Notes under the pieces: generated by a model
What the model saw: the letters and a program-made list of their open reading frames with translations, nothing else
Told to the model about the DNA's origin: nothing
The model's database searches: none
From: Paracoccaceae bacterium
Lineage (GTDB): Bacteria; Pseudomonadota; Alphaproteobacteria; Rhodobacterales; Rhodobacteraceae
Assembly: GCA_022448245.1 (NCBI GenBank)
Contig: JAKVCO010000008.1
Location: 1 to 64,000, forward strand
Length of the DNA stretch: 64,000 nt
Direction: 5' to 3'
Made by a program: the position numbers and the translations under genes
Part shown: positions 37,879 to 47,667 of the stretch, one piece after another
Numbering within the stretch: the first letter of the stretch is position 1
Layout: each line of letters opens with the position of its first letter

Positions 37879-38903
37879 GCCGTGGCGCGAAATCCTCCGC
37901 GCCGAAGGTGTCGCTCGGCCTGCCGGTCTACAACGGCGAAAACTTTCTGGCCGAGGCGCTTGATTGCCTGCTCGCACAGACATTCACAGATTTCGAGCTG
38001 ATCATCAGCGACAACGCTTCTACCGACTTCACGCAGAGCATCTGCGAGGAATACGCCGAAAAAGACCGCCGTATCAAATACTTCCGGCAGCCGGAAAACC
38101 GAGGTGCTGGGGCGAACTACGATTTCACTTTCTATAAGGCCCAGGCGCCCTACTTTCGTTGGTGCACGCATGACGACTTGATGGGGGATGACTTTCTCGA
38201 GGCCTGTGTGGCCCATCTCGATGCGCATCCTGAAGCCGTCGGCGCGCTACCCAAGGATGTTCGTGAGATCGACGAGACAGGTCAGTTTCTGAAGGCGATT
38301 CACATCACCTTCGGATCAAACTCCGCAAATGGCGCTGAACGTTTTGCAGCCTACACGCCCCTGAGCCGGTCCGAGCAGTTTCACTGCATGCCGTTCTTTT
38401 CGCTCTTCCGCCGCGAGGCACTGGCGCGCACCAATTTGCACGGAGACTATCTCAGTAGTGACCGGATTTTGATCGCCGAGATGTTACTGCACGGTGAGAT
38501 CGCCTTGCTCAGCACCTCCAGCGTGTCATTCCGCCGGCATGAGGCGCAATACAGCACCGTCTCAATGCGGCAGGATGTCGAATTTGCCATTGAATGGTTC
38601 CAACCAAAAAACGCGGGAAAACGGGTCTTCAAGAAAGCGCGCTACTTGCGGGAGCTGATGCGCTCGCTTTCGCGGGCTCGCCCTACCCTGCACGATCGTC
38701 GGGTTGCTCTTGCCGGGGTGGCACAGCTTGCGTGGTCCGAGCGCCGCGATCTCGTCAAAGAAATGCTCATTCCGTTCTTCCGCAACGGGCGCCGCACAGC
38801 TTTGGGCACGATCGTTTTTCGACCTACGCACGCGGCTTCAGATATTGCCCATAGGCTCCGCCAGCGGACAAAGCTCAAAGGCTCGACCGGGTCGCGGCAA
38901 TAG
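37875..38903 (+). CDS. Family 2 glycosyltransferase
   Basis: A 342-residue GT-A glycosyltransferase. It opens with VSLGLPVYNGENFLAEALDCLLAQTFTDFELIISDNASTD, the GT2 nucleotide-sugar site; the HDD motif near residue 97 (RWCTHDDLMGDDF) fills the metal-binding DxD place. The C-terminal third (about 240-342) is basic, possibly membrane-peripheral. It likely transfers the modified sugar made by the upstream genes onto a lipopolysaccharide or capsule precursor. It overlaps the second methyltransferase by 4 bp and is followed by a 180-bp gap. Confidence 0.88.
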   Translation: MSRGAKSSAPKVSLGLPVYNGENFLAEALDCLLAQTFTDFELIISDNASTDFTQSICEEYAEKDRRIKYFRQPENRGAGANYDFTFYKAQAPYFRWCTHDDLMGDDFLEACVAHLDAHPEAVGALPKDVREIDETGQFLKAIHITFGSNSANGAERFAAYTPLSRSEQFHCMPFFSLFRREALARTNLHGDYLSSDRILIAEMLLHGEIALLSTSSVSFRRHEAQYSTVSMRQDVEFAIEWFQPKNAGKRVFKKARYLRELMRSLSRARPTLHDRRVALAGVAQLAWSERRDLVKEMLIPFFRNGRRTALGTIVFRPTHAASDIAHRLRQRTKLKGSTGSRQ

Positions 38904-39085
38904 CAAGGGGCGCCTCACCCCGTAGAGAAACGCGAGAATTTTGTCCCCATTCTGCCGCCCAAACTGAATTTGACGAAAACGAACCAAAAGCTGATTTCTT
39001 GCTTTCATGTTCATCTGGTTGAGGGAGGTGACGCGCGAAAGATCGGGGGTAAAGACACAGGTCGCTGCGTAGAAAGACACCACGG

Positions 39086-40084
39086 GTGTTCACAGCACAC
39101 AATAATCTAAAGATTATTTTGAACGACCTTTCCAACGCGAAGGGCCTGACCCTGTGCGGCCTCCTGCGCAACGAAGCCTATTTCCTCGACGCGTTCCTCG
39201 ATCACTACAGGCGCTTGGGCGTTGAGAGGTTCATTTTCGTCGATGACCGATCAGATGACGGGACGCGCGAGATGCTCTTCGAGCAAGCGGACGTGATGGT
39301 CCTTGAAAGCCCGGATCGCTTTGCAACCGTGATCGAGGGCAATGGACGCACGCCTCTTGCGGACATGCGGTCCAACATCATCTGGCGCAACATTCCGATG
39401 TCCCGCTTTTGCTATGACACATGGGCGGTGATGGTGGATCTGGACGAGTTTATCGCCCTTCCCCCCGGCGCCGTACTGCAGGACGTCGCCGCGCTGGCGG
39501 ACAAGGATCAAGCCCGCTCGGTCCTCGGGGTCATGCTGGGTGTCTATCCGCCAGATACCTCCGCACTCAAAGCGCCGGGACCCTTCGTTGTGGATGATGC
39601 CTGGTTCTTTGATCGACGCCAGCATCTGGAGGTGCAGGCAAACGGGTCGGCGACAGTCAATTACGCGGGCGCGCGGGTCAGGCTCTTTGTCGATCATGGC
39701 GTTCGCAAGCTGACGAAAGCTCAGCAATTGCGCCGCCTGTTTGAGCCGTCGTGGCTGCCGGTGGGGAACTGGAACCACAAGCAGGTCCTGCTCAAATGGG
39801 GCCAGAACCAGCTCTTCCTGAATTCGCACCTCACGACCGAGGCCGCCAACCCAGGGATGCTACTGCCGATCAGGCACTACAAATTCAACGCTGACCTGTT
39901 CCGCCGAACCCAGACTGCGCTGAAGGACAGGACCTACGCCGGGAACTCGATCGAGTATGAGGCCATCGCCCGCCTTCTCGACCGATTGGACCGCACGAAC
40001 ACGCGCTTTACGTTCCGCCATTCGATGTCGGCAGAGAATTTCGATGCATTCGCAGATTCGAGAAATGCAGTTCTAGATTTCTAA
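39086..40084 (+). CDS. Glycosyltransferase-like protein (Glyco_tranf_2_4 type)
   Basis: A 332-residue protein of the GT2-related family often annotated Glyco_tranf_2_4. LCGLLRNEAYFLDAFLDHYRRLGVERFIFVDDRSDDGT is the N-terminal nucleotide-binding part, and MVDLDEFI near residue 128 gives the metal-binding DxD-like motif. A GTG start at 39086 fits. The C-terminal region (about 190-332) contains WLPVGNWNHKQVLLKWGQ, seen in relatives. It is the last gene of the glycan cluster and lies 115 bp upstream of the IS5-type element. Acceptor unknown. Confidence 0.8.
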   Translation: MFTAHNNLKIILNDLSNAKGLTLCGLLRNEAYFLDAFLDHYRRLGVERFIFVDDRSDDGTREMLFEQADVMVLESPDRFATVIEGNGRTPLADMRSNIIWRNIPMSRFCYDTWAVMVDLDEFIALPPGAVLQDVAALADKDQARSVLGVMLGVYPPDTSALKAPGPFVVDDAWFFDRRQHLEVQANGSATVNYAGARVRLFVDHGVRKLTKAQQLRRLFEPSWLPVGNWNHKQVLLKWGQNQLFLNSHLTTEAANPGMLLPIRHYKFNADLFRRTQTALKDRTYAGNSIEYEAIARLLDRLDRTNTRFTFRHSMSAENFDAFADSRNAVLDF

Positions 40085-40266
40085 AGGAATCGTAACGCAA
40101 CAGGACCTTGATCATCCCATAAACACCTGTAAAAAACACGAAAAACCGGAAATAACCCGCCGAAAAGCGTACACGAACTACAAAATGACCGGCGCCGAGT
40201 TAGAGTCGGGATGCATTGATTTCCGCGGCGCTGCGTGATTCACGGCTCGAAAAACGGAGCGGTGAC

Positions 40267-40614
40267 ATGAGCGATCTTGTCTGGCTGAGCGACGCGCAGA
40301 TGGCACGTCTGGAACCTTTCTTTCCGAAGTCGCATGGAAAGCCACGGGTCGATGACAGGCGGGTGTTGAGCGGGATTATCTTCATCGATCGCAACGGCTT
40401 GCGGTGGCGCGACGCGCCTGCCGCCTATGGTCCGCATAAGACGCTCTACAGCCGTTGGAGGCGCTGGAGCGACAAAGGCGTCTTCGCCCGGTTGATGGCG
40501 GGTCTGGCCGCTGAGCACGGCGAACAGAAGACCGTGATGATCGACGCGACATACCTCAAGGCCCATCGAACGGCGACCAGCATGGCCGCCAAAAAGGGGG
40601 GCGCGGTCGCCTGA
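40267..40614 (+). CDS. IS5-family transposase, first reading frame (orfA)
   Basis: A 115-residue DUF4096-type N-terminal transposase half: LVWLSDAQMARLEPFFP, DDRRVLSGIIFIDRNGLRWRDAPAAYGPHKTLY, and the first catalytic Asp in MIDATYLKAHRTA. ATG 40267 has GGAG upstream. The frame ends after the AAAAAGGGGGG run (about 40594-40604), the kind of slippery stretch where IS427-group elements make a programmed shift into orfB. Confidence 0.88.
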   Translation: MSDLVWLSDAQMARLEPFFPKSHGKPRVDDRRVLSGIIFIDRNGLRWRDAPAAYGPHKTLYSRWRRWSDKGVFARLMAGLAAEHGEQKTVMIDATYLKAHRTATSMAAKKGGAVA

Positions 40615-41065
40615 TTCACTGCCCGGCAGGGTATTTCCGAAGGAAATGTCCCGAGAGGGGCCGAACCAAAGGCGACATGAACACGAAGCGGCATGCCATC
40701 TGCGACAGCCAGGGGCGACCGATTGACCTGTTCGTCACCGCTGGGCAGCTCAGCGACTATATCGGCGCAGGAGCATTGTTAAGCAGCCTTCCGGATTCGA
40801 TTGGCTGCTCGGGGATCGCGGCTATGACGCTGACTGGTTCAGAGAAGCTCTGAAAGACAAAGGGATACACGCCTGTATCCCCGACCGAAAGCAACGCAAG
40901 ACGCCAGTCAAATATGACAAACGCCGTTCCAAGCGCCGCAACCGGATCGAGATCTTGTTCGGGAGGCTCAAGGATTGGAGGCGCGTCGCAACGCGATATG
41001 ACCGCTGCCCCAAGGTCTTCCTGTCAGCCATCGCCCTCGCTGCTCTCGTCATATACTGGCTATGA
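40600..41065 (+). pseudogene. IS5-family transposase, second reading frame (orfB), frameshifted
   Basis: Continuation of the transposase: GRTKGDMNTKRHAICDSQGRP, then DLFVTAGQLSDY and GALLSSLPDS; the frame then fails near 40798, and the catalytic WLLGDRGYDADWF resumes one frame over and runs to the end (NRIEILFGRLKDWRRVATRYDRCP, stop 41063). A one-base loss at CCGGATTCGATTGG explains it. A 42-base in-frame stretch (about 40613-40654) between the GRLI and GRTKG segments is absent from family members I recall, so it may be a small insertion. Confidence 0.65.
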
Positions 41066-41078
41066 ACCCTGACCCTAG

Positions 41079-41586
41079 GAGCCGTGATCGTCGTGGCTCT
41101 GGCCTTCCCGCTCGTGCTTTTCATCTCTGATCTCGGCCGTAAGTGGCAGCTATTTTGGATCATTCTGCTCTTGGCCCAAAAGTGCTGAGTGAGGTGATCA
41201 TTGGCTTTGCCTGGCTGATCTTGATGTCGGAAAGCGCGGGCATCCCGGGTTTGCTCCAATGGGTCGGGCTTTGGGACAACGCGCGGTCGTTTTACCCCAG
41301 TTTCTGGTCGATCAGGATCGGCCTCGTCGTTCTGGGGTTCTCCATCGTGTCGCTGATCCTATTTCCCTCAGTGACGCTGACGATTTTGATCTATTTTTTG
41401 GGTGTCTTTGTGATGCCAACGATGTTGGGGCGCCCGCAGGATTGGACGATGACCTCCAATATCTCGGACAAGGCCCTTGGCGATGCGAACTTGCCCCTTG
41501 GCGCTGCCCTTGCGGTGGTCATGCTGCTCGTCCATGTGGCGGTGCTTACCCTGTCGGCGCTTCTTGCAAGGAGGCGTGAGGCATGA
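41079..41586 (+). pseudogene. 5'-truncated ABC transporter permease (PotB-like)
   Basis: The C-terminal part of a polyamine-type ABC permease begins right at the IS right flank: AVIVVALAFPLVLFISDLGRKWQ, TM segments, then SEVIIGFAWLILMSESAGI (the EAA-loop side) and on to 41586. The start of the gene is missing. Near 41173 the frame shifts: LLLAPK is expected from CCCC but only three C occur, giving a stop at 41185. The remaining open frame (41143-41586) encodes the last TM helices. It overlaps the next permease by 4 bp, as in intact PotB-PotC pairs. Confidence 0.72.
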
Positions 41587-42363
41587 GGCGCATCTATCTT
41601 TGGGGCATACTTCTTTGCCTCACGGCTCCGTTCATCATGGTACTTGGCGTGTCGATAGGCGCATCCAAGAACATTACCTTTCTGCCCGAAGCGCTGTCGC
41701 TGTCGTGGTATCGGGAGCTGCTTACGGAGGCTGAATGGCTAGCCGCAATCGGGCGCTCCCTTTTAATTGCCGTGCTCGCGGGGCTCATCGCCACAACGAT
41801 TGCGTTTGCGATCAACTACGTCCTTTCGCGCACGGGCTCAGGTTTTACGAAGATGACGTTCGCTCTGGGCCTTGGACCGTTTCTTCTGCCACCGATCATT
41901 CTTGCCCTTGGGGCGAGCCTCTTTTGGGCTGAGGTCGGAGGTATGGCCGCATGGTGGACACCACGATCTCTCACGGGATTTTCTTTGTGACGTTGCCTCT
42001 GGTGATCATTGCGTGTGGTTTCGCGGCTTTGACGGATGATGTGATCGAGGCCGCGCAAGTGATGGGAGCCCCCCTGCCCAAGTGTTCCGGACGGTCGTGT
42101 TGCCCCTGATTGCACCCTACCTGATCACTGGGTTCGCGCTCGTGTCGATTATCAGCGTCAACGAATACCTCGTCGCGAACATGATCTCGGGCTTCGTGGT
42201 CGAAACCCTGCACATCAAGATCTTCAACAACGTGCGATACGGCTACTCCCCCGTAGTGGCTGCGGCATCGATGCTCTTCGTCGGGCTGACCGTCACAATC
42301 CTGCTGATCCTGTCACGGATCACTGCCCCCGTATCCCTCTTCGCACCCAACAAGGACGCCTGA
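41583..42363 (+). pseudogene. ABC transporter permease (PotC-like) with two frameshifts
   Basis: Second permease of a polyamine-type importer. The first frame (41583-41990) gives four TM helices and LGPFLLPPIILALGASLF. A shift near 41950 moves the EAA loop (VDTTISHGIFFVTLPLVII, VIEAAQVMGAP) to another frame, and a C-run of six at about 42068-42075, where seven is expected, moves the end (FRTVVLPLIAPYLITGFALV) to a third frame (42082-42363). All parts are still readable, so the decay is recent. No ATPase or binding-protein gene is present beside it, the upstream part of the operon being lost at the IS. Confidence 0.75.
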
Positions 42364-42364
42364 T

Positions 42365-43582
42365 ATGCGAAAGCTCACGGCCCAAGACCTCGAAGACATG
42401 CTGCTGGGAACGGTCATCCTTTGCGCCAGCGGCGGTGGCGACATCGATGAATGGCGCGAGAAGATCCAGAAGGCCCTCGATGCGGGCAAGAGCTTCGAGC
42501 TCGTCTCCGTAGATGAAGTGCCCGATGAAGCGGTGATTTGTACGCCCAATTTGCTAGGCGCGATCACGCACCCTGATGCCCATGAGGCCGAACTCAACGC
42601 GGGGCTCGAGAAGGTAGACACGGACCCGCTGCTTCGGGCCTATGTTGAGTTTCAGGAGCATCTGGGACGGCGCTTTTACTGCACCACGCCTTGCGAACTT
42701 GGTGGCTCGAACACCGCCGCAGCATTCTTTCCTGCGGCCATGAATGGGCACAAGATCATTGATGCCGATCCCGCCGGACGCGCGTTGCCGGAAATCACGC
42801 AGTCCACCTATTACCTGCATGGGCTGCCTGCCGCACCGATCTACGCCGTTAACGAGTTCGGAGAAACGTTCCTGATCGACCCTGTCAAAGACGACCAGCG
42901 AGCCGAGACACTTGTCCGCGCACTATCGCAGGTGAGCCAGAACACCATCGCCGCGATTGACCATGCGTTGCCGATGAAGGAGCTGCGCAAAGCTCTTATT
43001 CCTGGGACGATCTCGAAGGCGATTTAAGTGGGTCGGACCTGCCGGGAAACGATGGCAGACGGAGGTGACGCCGCCACGCGCATTGCCCAGGCCGGAGGAG
43101 GCATCGTCTCCATCCGCGGGCGCGTTGCCGACTTGAGCTACAGAACCGAGAAAGGCTTCACGCTGGGTGAGATCCGTTTGACCGACGACACAAGCGGGAT
43201 GACGATTGTCGTGAAGAACGAGAACCTGGCCTGCTTCCTCGACGACGCTGTACATGCGACCGTGCCCGATCTCATCTGTCTCTTTGACGGTGAAACGGGT
43301 GTCCCTGTGGCAAATCCGGACGTTTCACCTGGGCAATCCATTTCGGTTGTTGTTTTGCCCGCGCCACGTGCGTTCACATCGCAGGTGGGGCTTTCGGTCT
43401 TCGGCCCCCGCTATGCGGGCATCAATGCTGAGTTCGTGACGCAGCTGCAGGCCGCCGAATGGGCGCGCCCTCGGCCCTGCCTGGATCGGCGGGGTTCGAG
43501 GCGCACGGGCTGCGTCTGGCCCAAAGACTTGCCAAGCTTGCAGCCGTTGCCCATGCTCAATGCATTGATTGAAATGCATTGA
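42365..43582 (+). pseudogene. DUF917-family protein split by an in-frame stop
   Basis: The N-terminal half (42365-43027, 220 codons; LLGTVILCASGGGD near residue 13, YCTTPCELGGSNTA near 105) is a DUF917/S-methyl-thiohydantoin desulfurase-type domain. TAA at 43025-43027 separates it from the C-terminal half in the same frame (43028-43582; GGIVSIRGRVADLSYRTEKGF, GEIRLTDDTSG). Family members are one chain of about 360 residues, so the stop (Gln or Glu likely) is a lesion. After FGPRYAGI (about 43430) the tail also becomes unlike the family, suggesting a further shift. DUF917 genes often sit beside nucleobase or polyamine-type transporters, as here. Confidence 0.7.
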
Positions 43583-43592
43583 GGATCCGCTC

Positions 43593-44948
43593 GTGACCGA
43601 GACGTCTCCTGAGAAGATACCGCCGCGCCGACTGATTGTTTGTATGGATGGGACCAACAACGAAGTGGGCGATAGGCAGACCAATGTGGTGCGCCTTTAT
43701 CGGGCGCTCGCAAAAAACGACCGTCAAGTTTGTCATTACGTTCAGGGTGTTGGCACCATGGATGGGCAAGAGCTACGCCAGGACACGGCTGCCCAACGCG
43801 ACAAGATTACGGGCCTCGCCTTTGGCAAAGGGCTCGAAGATGACGTGCTCGATGCGTACCGGTTCTTGTCGCGCACCTATGATTTTTCCCTAGAGGGGGA
43901 GGAGCGTGACCTCCTCTACTTCATCGGCTTTTCACGTGGGGCCTATGCTGCTCGCGTGCTGGCGGGGTTTATCAACGACTATGGCCTGCTCCACCCACAC
44001 GAGCTTCATATGGCGCCACAGATCTTCCGCGCTTACCGCCAGATGAGTGACACCGACCCCAAGGAATCCACGATCAAGCGCTTTGGTCTGTTGCGGCGCT
44101 ACATGCAGGTCTTTGAGCCACGCCAGCCGGGCATCCGCGCGTTGATCCTCTTTGATACGGTTGCTTCTATGATCCGTTTCCGGCGTCCTTGGGCAAATTT
44201 CTGGAAGTATCAGAGCCCGATTGAATTCGGCACGCACCACTCGATGTCGGCCAATCCCTCCGTCAAACACGTCCTCCACGCGGTATCGATCGACGAAAAG
44301 CGTAGCTTCTTCCGCCCCCTTCTCTGGACGGACGACCCGCAGCAACAATTCTATTACGGGTCGCGTTTTAAAAATGACTCCAAGAAAGAGCCTCAGACCG
44401 TCCGACAAGTCTGGTTTGCGGGCTTCCATGGCGACATTGGCGGATCGGCCCGAGAGGATCGGTCCGGGCTCGGCAAGGTTACGATCAATTGGATGGTCGA
44501 CCAGTTGAAAGAACTTCAGGAACCTCTCGAGTTCCGGCGATCTGTCATCAACAAGGACGTTCGAGGCCGCGGCAAACCAAAGAACCGGAAGTCGGTGGAT
44601 GGCCGACTGAAGCAACCGCCGGACTACGGCGGGCACATTCATAACTCGATGTCGTTGGCGTGGGGCATCATGGAATGGGTGCCCAAGACCATTAAGCGTC
44701 GGCAGTTCCCAAAAGGGCGCAAAGGGCTGATCTGGTGGTACCTACCCCGGTCGGAGCCGCGCCGGGTGCCCGACGACCACCCTATCCACCCAGCCGCCTT
44801 TGATCGCCGCGAAGATGGGCGACGTGCGTACCGTCCCGTCAACATCGCGCATCGGGAGCGGGATGACCTTGGAAGTGACCTCAAAGCGCTCCATAATCCG
44901 AACTACAGCTCCCGGTCTGAACGTGGGGGCGATCCTCCGGAGACCTGA
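43593..44948 (+). CDS. DUF2235 alpha/beta-hydrolase
   Basis: A 451-residue protein of the DUF2235 family, which contains Tle1-type phospholipase effectors and many uncharacterised proteins. The N-terminal RLIVCMDGTNNEVGDRQTNVVRLYRAL is the usual start; GFSRGAYAARVLAG near residue 120 is the nucleophile elbow (GxSxG); ILFDTVASM holds the Asp, and FAGFHGDIGGSA the catalytic His region. I prefer GTG 43593 over the TTG at 43569 because GAGGATC precedes it at good spacing. No T6SS gene or immunity gene is adjacent, so a housekeeping or stress role is as likely as effector use. No signal peptide. Confidence 0.82.
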   Translation: MTETSPEKIPPRRLIVCMDGTNNEVGDRQTNVVRLYRALAKNDRQVCHYVQGVGTMDGQELRQDTAAQRDKITGLAFGKGLEDDVLDAYRFLSRTYDFSLEGEERDLLYFIGFSRGAYAARVLAGFINDYGLLHPHELHMAPQIFRAYRQMSDTDPKESTIKRFGLLRRYMQVFEPRQPGIRALILFDTVASMIRFRRPWANFWKYQSPIEFGTHHSMSANPSVKHVLHAVSIDEKRSFFRPLLWTDDPQQQFYYGSRFKNDSKKEPQTVRQVWFAGFHGDIGGSAREDRSGLGKVTINWMVDQLKELQEPLEFRRSVINKDVRGRGKPKNRKSVDGRLKQPPDYGGHIHNSMSLAWGIMEWVPKTIKRRQFPKGRKGLIWWYLPRSEPRRVPDDHPIHPAAFDRREDGRRAYRPVNIAHRERDDLGSDLKALHNPNYSSRSERGGDPPET

Positions 44949-44951
44949 CAC

Positions 44952-45425
44952 GTGACGACACTGCCCGCCCTGACGCCCCTCACAGCAGACCAGCTTCGTG
45001 AGGTGGATATTCCTGCGCCGTGGGCTTTTGGGTTGAAAGATCAGGTGCGCTTTGGGGAGCTGGACGTGCTGGCCCATGTGAACAACGCGAGCTACCTTGC
45101 GTGGTTCGAGAACGTGCGCATTCATTACTTCCGCGAATACGGCGTCAACGACTACGCAGGCAGCTTGCCACGCATCGTCCTACGCACTGTGGGGCTGGAA
45201 TTTCTGGCAGAGGTGAAGCTGCACGATGTCTACGTCGTTACCGCGCGCACAGTGAGCTTTCGGACGACGTCATGGGCCATGGAATACGGCGTTTGGACGG
45301 AGGCAGGCCTCACTACCAAAGGCACGGCCGTCCTCGTGAACCTGAACGCTCAAGGCCAGAAAGAGCCCCTCCCAGACCGCTGGAAGGATGCCTTTCAAAA
45401 GCGCGACGGCGCGTTACCCGCGTAG
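44952..45425 (+). CDS. Acyl-CoA thioesterase (hotdog fold)
   Basis: A 157-residue 4HBT-type thioesterase. [25 protein letters not shown] holds the DxxxHVNN catalytic pattern (Asp and His) of YbgC/FcbC-like enzymes, and [24 protein letters not shown] forms the long central beta strands. It starts at GTG 44952, 3 bp after the DUF2235 stop, so the two are probably co-transcribed. It converges with pgi, overlapping its end by 12 bp. Substrate chain length is unknown. Confidence 0.88.
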   Translation: MTTLPALTPLTADQLREVDIPAPWAFGLKDQVRFGELDVLAHVNNASYLAWFENVRIHYFREYGVNDYAGSLPRIVLRTVGLEFLAEVKLHDVYVVTARTVSFRTTSWAMEYGVWTEAGLTTKGTAVLVNLNAQGQKEPLPDRWKDAFQKRDGALPA

Positions 45426-46994
45426 GTAGCTCACAAGCGCTCGGGTGGAGGCGTCTTTGTCGCTCGCATCGACGCCGTTCATGATGGGGCCGAGCGCTGT
45501 GGCGAGCTCTTTGCCCAACTCCACGCCCCACTGGTCGTAGCTGTTGATGCCGAGGATCACACCTTCCACGAAGACGCGATGCTCATAGAGCGCGATGATC
45601 TGGCCCAGCGTGAAGGGCGTGAGCTTCTGGATGCAGAGCGTGGTGGAGGGGCGGTTGCCGGGGAACACGCGGTGCGCGGCCTGACGCTCGAGCTCCGCAC
45701 CTTCGAATTTGCCGCGGACCTTTTCGCGGGCCTCGTCAAGGCTGCGTCCCCGCATAAGCGCCTCTGACTGTGCAAGGCAGTTCGCCTGCAACAGGCGGTG
45801 CTGATGCGCGAGTTCAGGCTCGTGACCTTCTGCGGCCACAATGAACTCACACGGGATCACGCGCGTGCCCTGATGGATAAGCTGATAGAATGCATGCTGA
45901 CCATTGGTGCCCGGCTCACCCCAGACAACGGGGCCGCTGGCATAGGGCAGCGCGACGCCGTCCATGCTGACGCCCTTACCATTCGATTCCATCTCCAGCT
46001 GTTGGAGGTAAGCCGGCAGGCGCAGCAGACGTTGATCGTACGGCAGCACCGCACGGGTGGCATAGCCACAACCCTGATTGTGCCAAAGCCCCACAAGGGC
46101 CAGCATCAGGGGCATGTTCCCGGCACCCTCAGCCTCGCGGAAATGGGTGTCCATCGCGGCACCGCCCGCCAAGAGCGCGTCGAAATTGTCAGGCCCCACG
46201 GCCAGCATGATCGACAGACCAATCGGACCCCAGAGAGAGTAACGTCCACCGACCCAATCCTCGAACCCGAAGACGCGCGCGGCATCAATGCCCCATTCGG
46301 CGGTCTTCTCCTCGTTCGACGACAGCGCCGCGAATTGCGCACCCGGTTCGGAGACCGTTTTAGCCATCCAATCCCACGCCGTTTTGGCGTTCGTCATCGT
46401 CTCGATCGTCGTGAATGTCTTCGACGCCACGATGATCAGCGTCGTCGCCGGGTCGAGGCTTTTGAGCGTGTCGGCGATATGCGACCCATCCACGTTCGAG
46501 ACGAAATGCACGTTCGGGCCTACATGGAACGGCGCAAGGGCCGCCGTGGCCATCACCGGACCGAGATCGGAGCCGCCGATGCCAATGTTGACGACATCTG
46601 TGATCTTGCCGCCCTTCCCCTGAAATGCCCCACTCATCACTTGGGTCGCGAAGTCGCGCATCCGTGCAAGCGTGGCGGTCACGCCTGGGATGACATCGCC
46701 GCCGTCCACGATCACCGGCTGGCCATGGGACCGGAGAGCGGTGTGTAGCACGGCACGCTCTTCCATCTCGTTGATCTTATCGCCCGAGAACATCGCCTCG
46801 CGCTTTGCGGCGACCGGGGCCGCCAGGGCCAGAAGCATATCCCGCGCCTCGCCATCGATATTGGTCTTGGAATAGTCGAAAAGCAGACCGTCCGCCGAGA
46901 CACTGAAATCAGAGGCGCGCGAGGCATCCATCAGGTCGGTGATCTTGCGATCCGCTACAGTGGCTGCTTTAGCTGCAATAGTGTCGAATTTCAT
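45414..46994 (-). CDS. pgi: Glucose-6-phosphate isomerase
   Basis: A 526-residue isomerase interconverting glucose-6-phosphate and fructose-6-phosphate. [17 protein letters not shown] near residue 140, VSNVDGSH near 176, the PGI signature [17 protein letters not shown] near 255 and [16 protein letters not shown] near 370 are all present. In a roseobacter-type metabolism it feeds the Entner-Doudoroff and cyclic pathways. It starts 1 bp after the pgl stop, the third gene of zwf-pgl-pgi. Frame intact. Confidence 0.96.
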   Translation of the reverse strand: MKFDTIAAKAATVADRKITDLMDASRASDFSVSADGLLFDYSKTNIDGEARDMLLALAAPVAAKREAMFSGDKINEMEERAVLHTALRSHGQPVIVDGGDVIPGVTATLARMRDFATQVMSGAFQGKGGKITDVVNIGIGGSDLGPVMATAALAPFHVGPNVHFVSNVDGSHIADTLKSLDPATTLIIVASKTFTTIETMTNAKTAWDWMAKTVSEPGAQFAALSSNEEKTAEWGIDAARVFGFEDWVGGRYSLWGPIGLSIMLAVGPDNFDALLAGGAAMDTHFREAEGAGNMPLMLALVGLWHNQGCGYATRAVLPYDQRLLRLPAYLQQLEMESNGKGVSMDGVALPYASGPVVWGEPGTNGQHAFYQLIHQGTRVIPCEFIVAAEGHEPELAHQHRLLQANCLAQSEALMRGRSLDEAREKVRGKFEGAELERQAAHRVFPGNRPSTTLCIQKLTPFTLGQIIALYEHRVFVEGVILGINSYDQWGVELGKELATALGPIMNGVDASDKDASTRALVSYLRG

Positions 46995-46995
46995 A

Positions 46996-47667
46996 TCACT
47001 CTGCCCAATGGACGGTTGCGTTCTTGAGGACGGAGGCGATCGGCGCCTCAGACGGTGGCAAGCTTTGCGCGCGCTCTAATGCCTCGCGTTTCTCGGCGCC
47101 CGTGATGACCACATGGGTCGTCATGGCCCCCGCAAGGACGCGTGCTGAAAGCGTCACGCGCGGCTCTGGCGCGCCGGGCGCGCGCATCGGCACGAGCAAA
47201 GGCGCCTCTGGTGAGAGCGCTTCTTCAAGCCGGTCCGCCCCCGGAAAGATGGAGGCCGTATGCATGTCAGCGCCCATGCCGAGAAGTAGGACCGAGATGG
47301 GTAGCTCATTCTCAAGCTGCTCGGTCAGATTTGGGATCCCCTCTTCAGGTGTCGGCGTGTCGGCGTACAACGGGATCAATTTGGCCTCGGCGGCGCGGCT
47401 GGTCATCAGCCGCTCCCGCAGGAGGCGGGTGTTTGAGCGCTCAGACGTTTCCGGCACCCAACGTTCGTCATTCAAAAAAACGTGTACCCGGTCCCACTCC
47501 AGCGCGGCCGCACTCAAGGAATCGAAGATCGGTCCCGGAGTTGTGCCGCCCGGCACCGAAAACGAGGCCCAAGGGTGCTGCAAAAGGCAATTCTTTAGAT
47601 CGCCCGCCAACCGATTGGCGAGCTGCATCATCAGCATGTCGAGGTCAGGATAGGTCTCGAGGATCAT
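46996..47667 (-). CDS. pgl: 6-phosphogluconolactonase
   Basis: A 223-residue DevB-type lactonase hydrolysing 6-phosphogluconolactone. [17 protein letters not shown] near residue 36, [27 protein letters not shown] near 60 and [19 protein letters not shown] near 128 are the family signatures; [14 protein letters not shown] is the active site loop (usually GxGxDGHTASLFP, so Met replaces Gly here). Coupled by a 4-bp overlap with zwf. Confidence 0.93.
   Translation of the reverse strand: MILETYPDLDMLMMQLANRLAGDLKNCLLQHPWASFSVPGGTTPGPIFDSLSAAALEWDRVHVFLNDERWVPETSERSNTRLLRERLMTSRAAEAKLIPLYADTPTPEEGIPNLTEQLENELPISVLLLGMGADMHTASIFPGADRLEEALSPEAPLLVPMRAPGAPEPRVTLSARVLAGAMTTHVVITGAEKREALERAQSLPPSEAPIASVLKNATVHWAE

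Larger units (their letters stand above)
40204..41074 (+). mobile_element. IS5-family insertion sequence (IS427-like), 871 bp
   Basis: The ends carry imperfect inverted repeats: left AGTCGGGATGCAT after TTAG (40200-40203), right (complement) GGTCAGGGTTCAT after CTAG (41075-41078). The flanking YTAG tetramers look like the target duplication typical of this group. It holds a two-frame transposase. It separates the glycan cluster from a permease gene that has lost its 5' part, so the element or a deletion next to it probably cut that gene. The orfB frameshift means it cannot move on its own. Confidence 0.75.
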
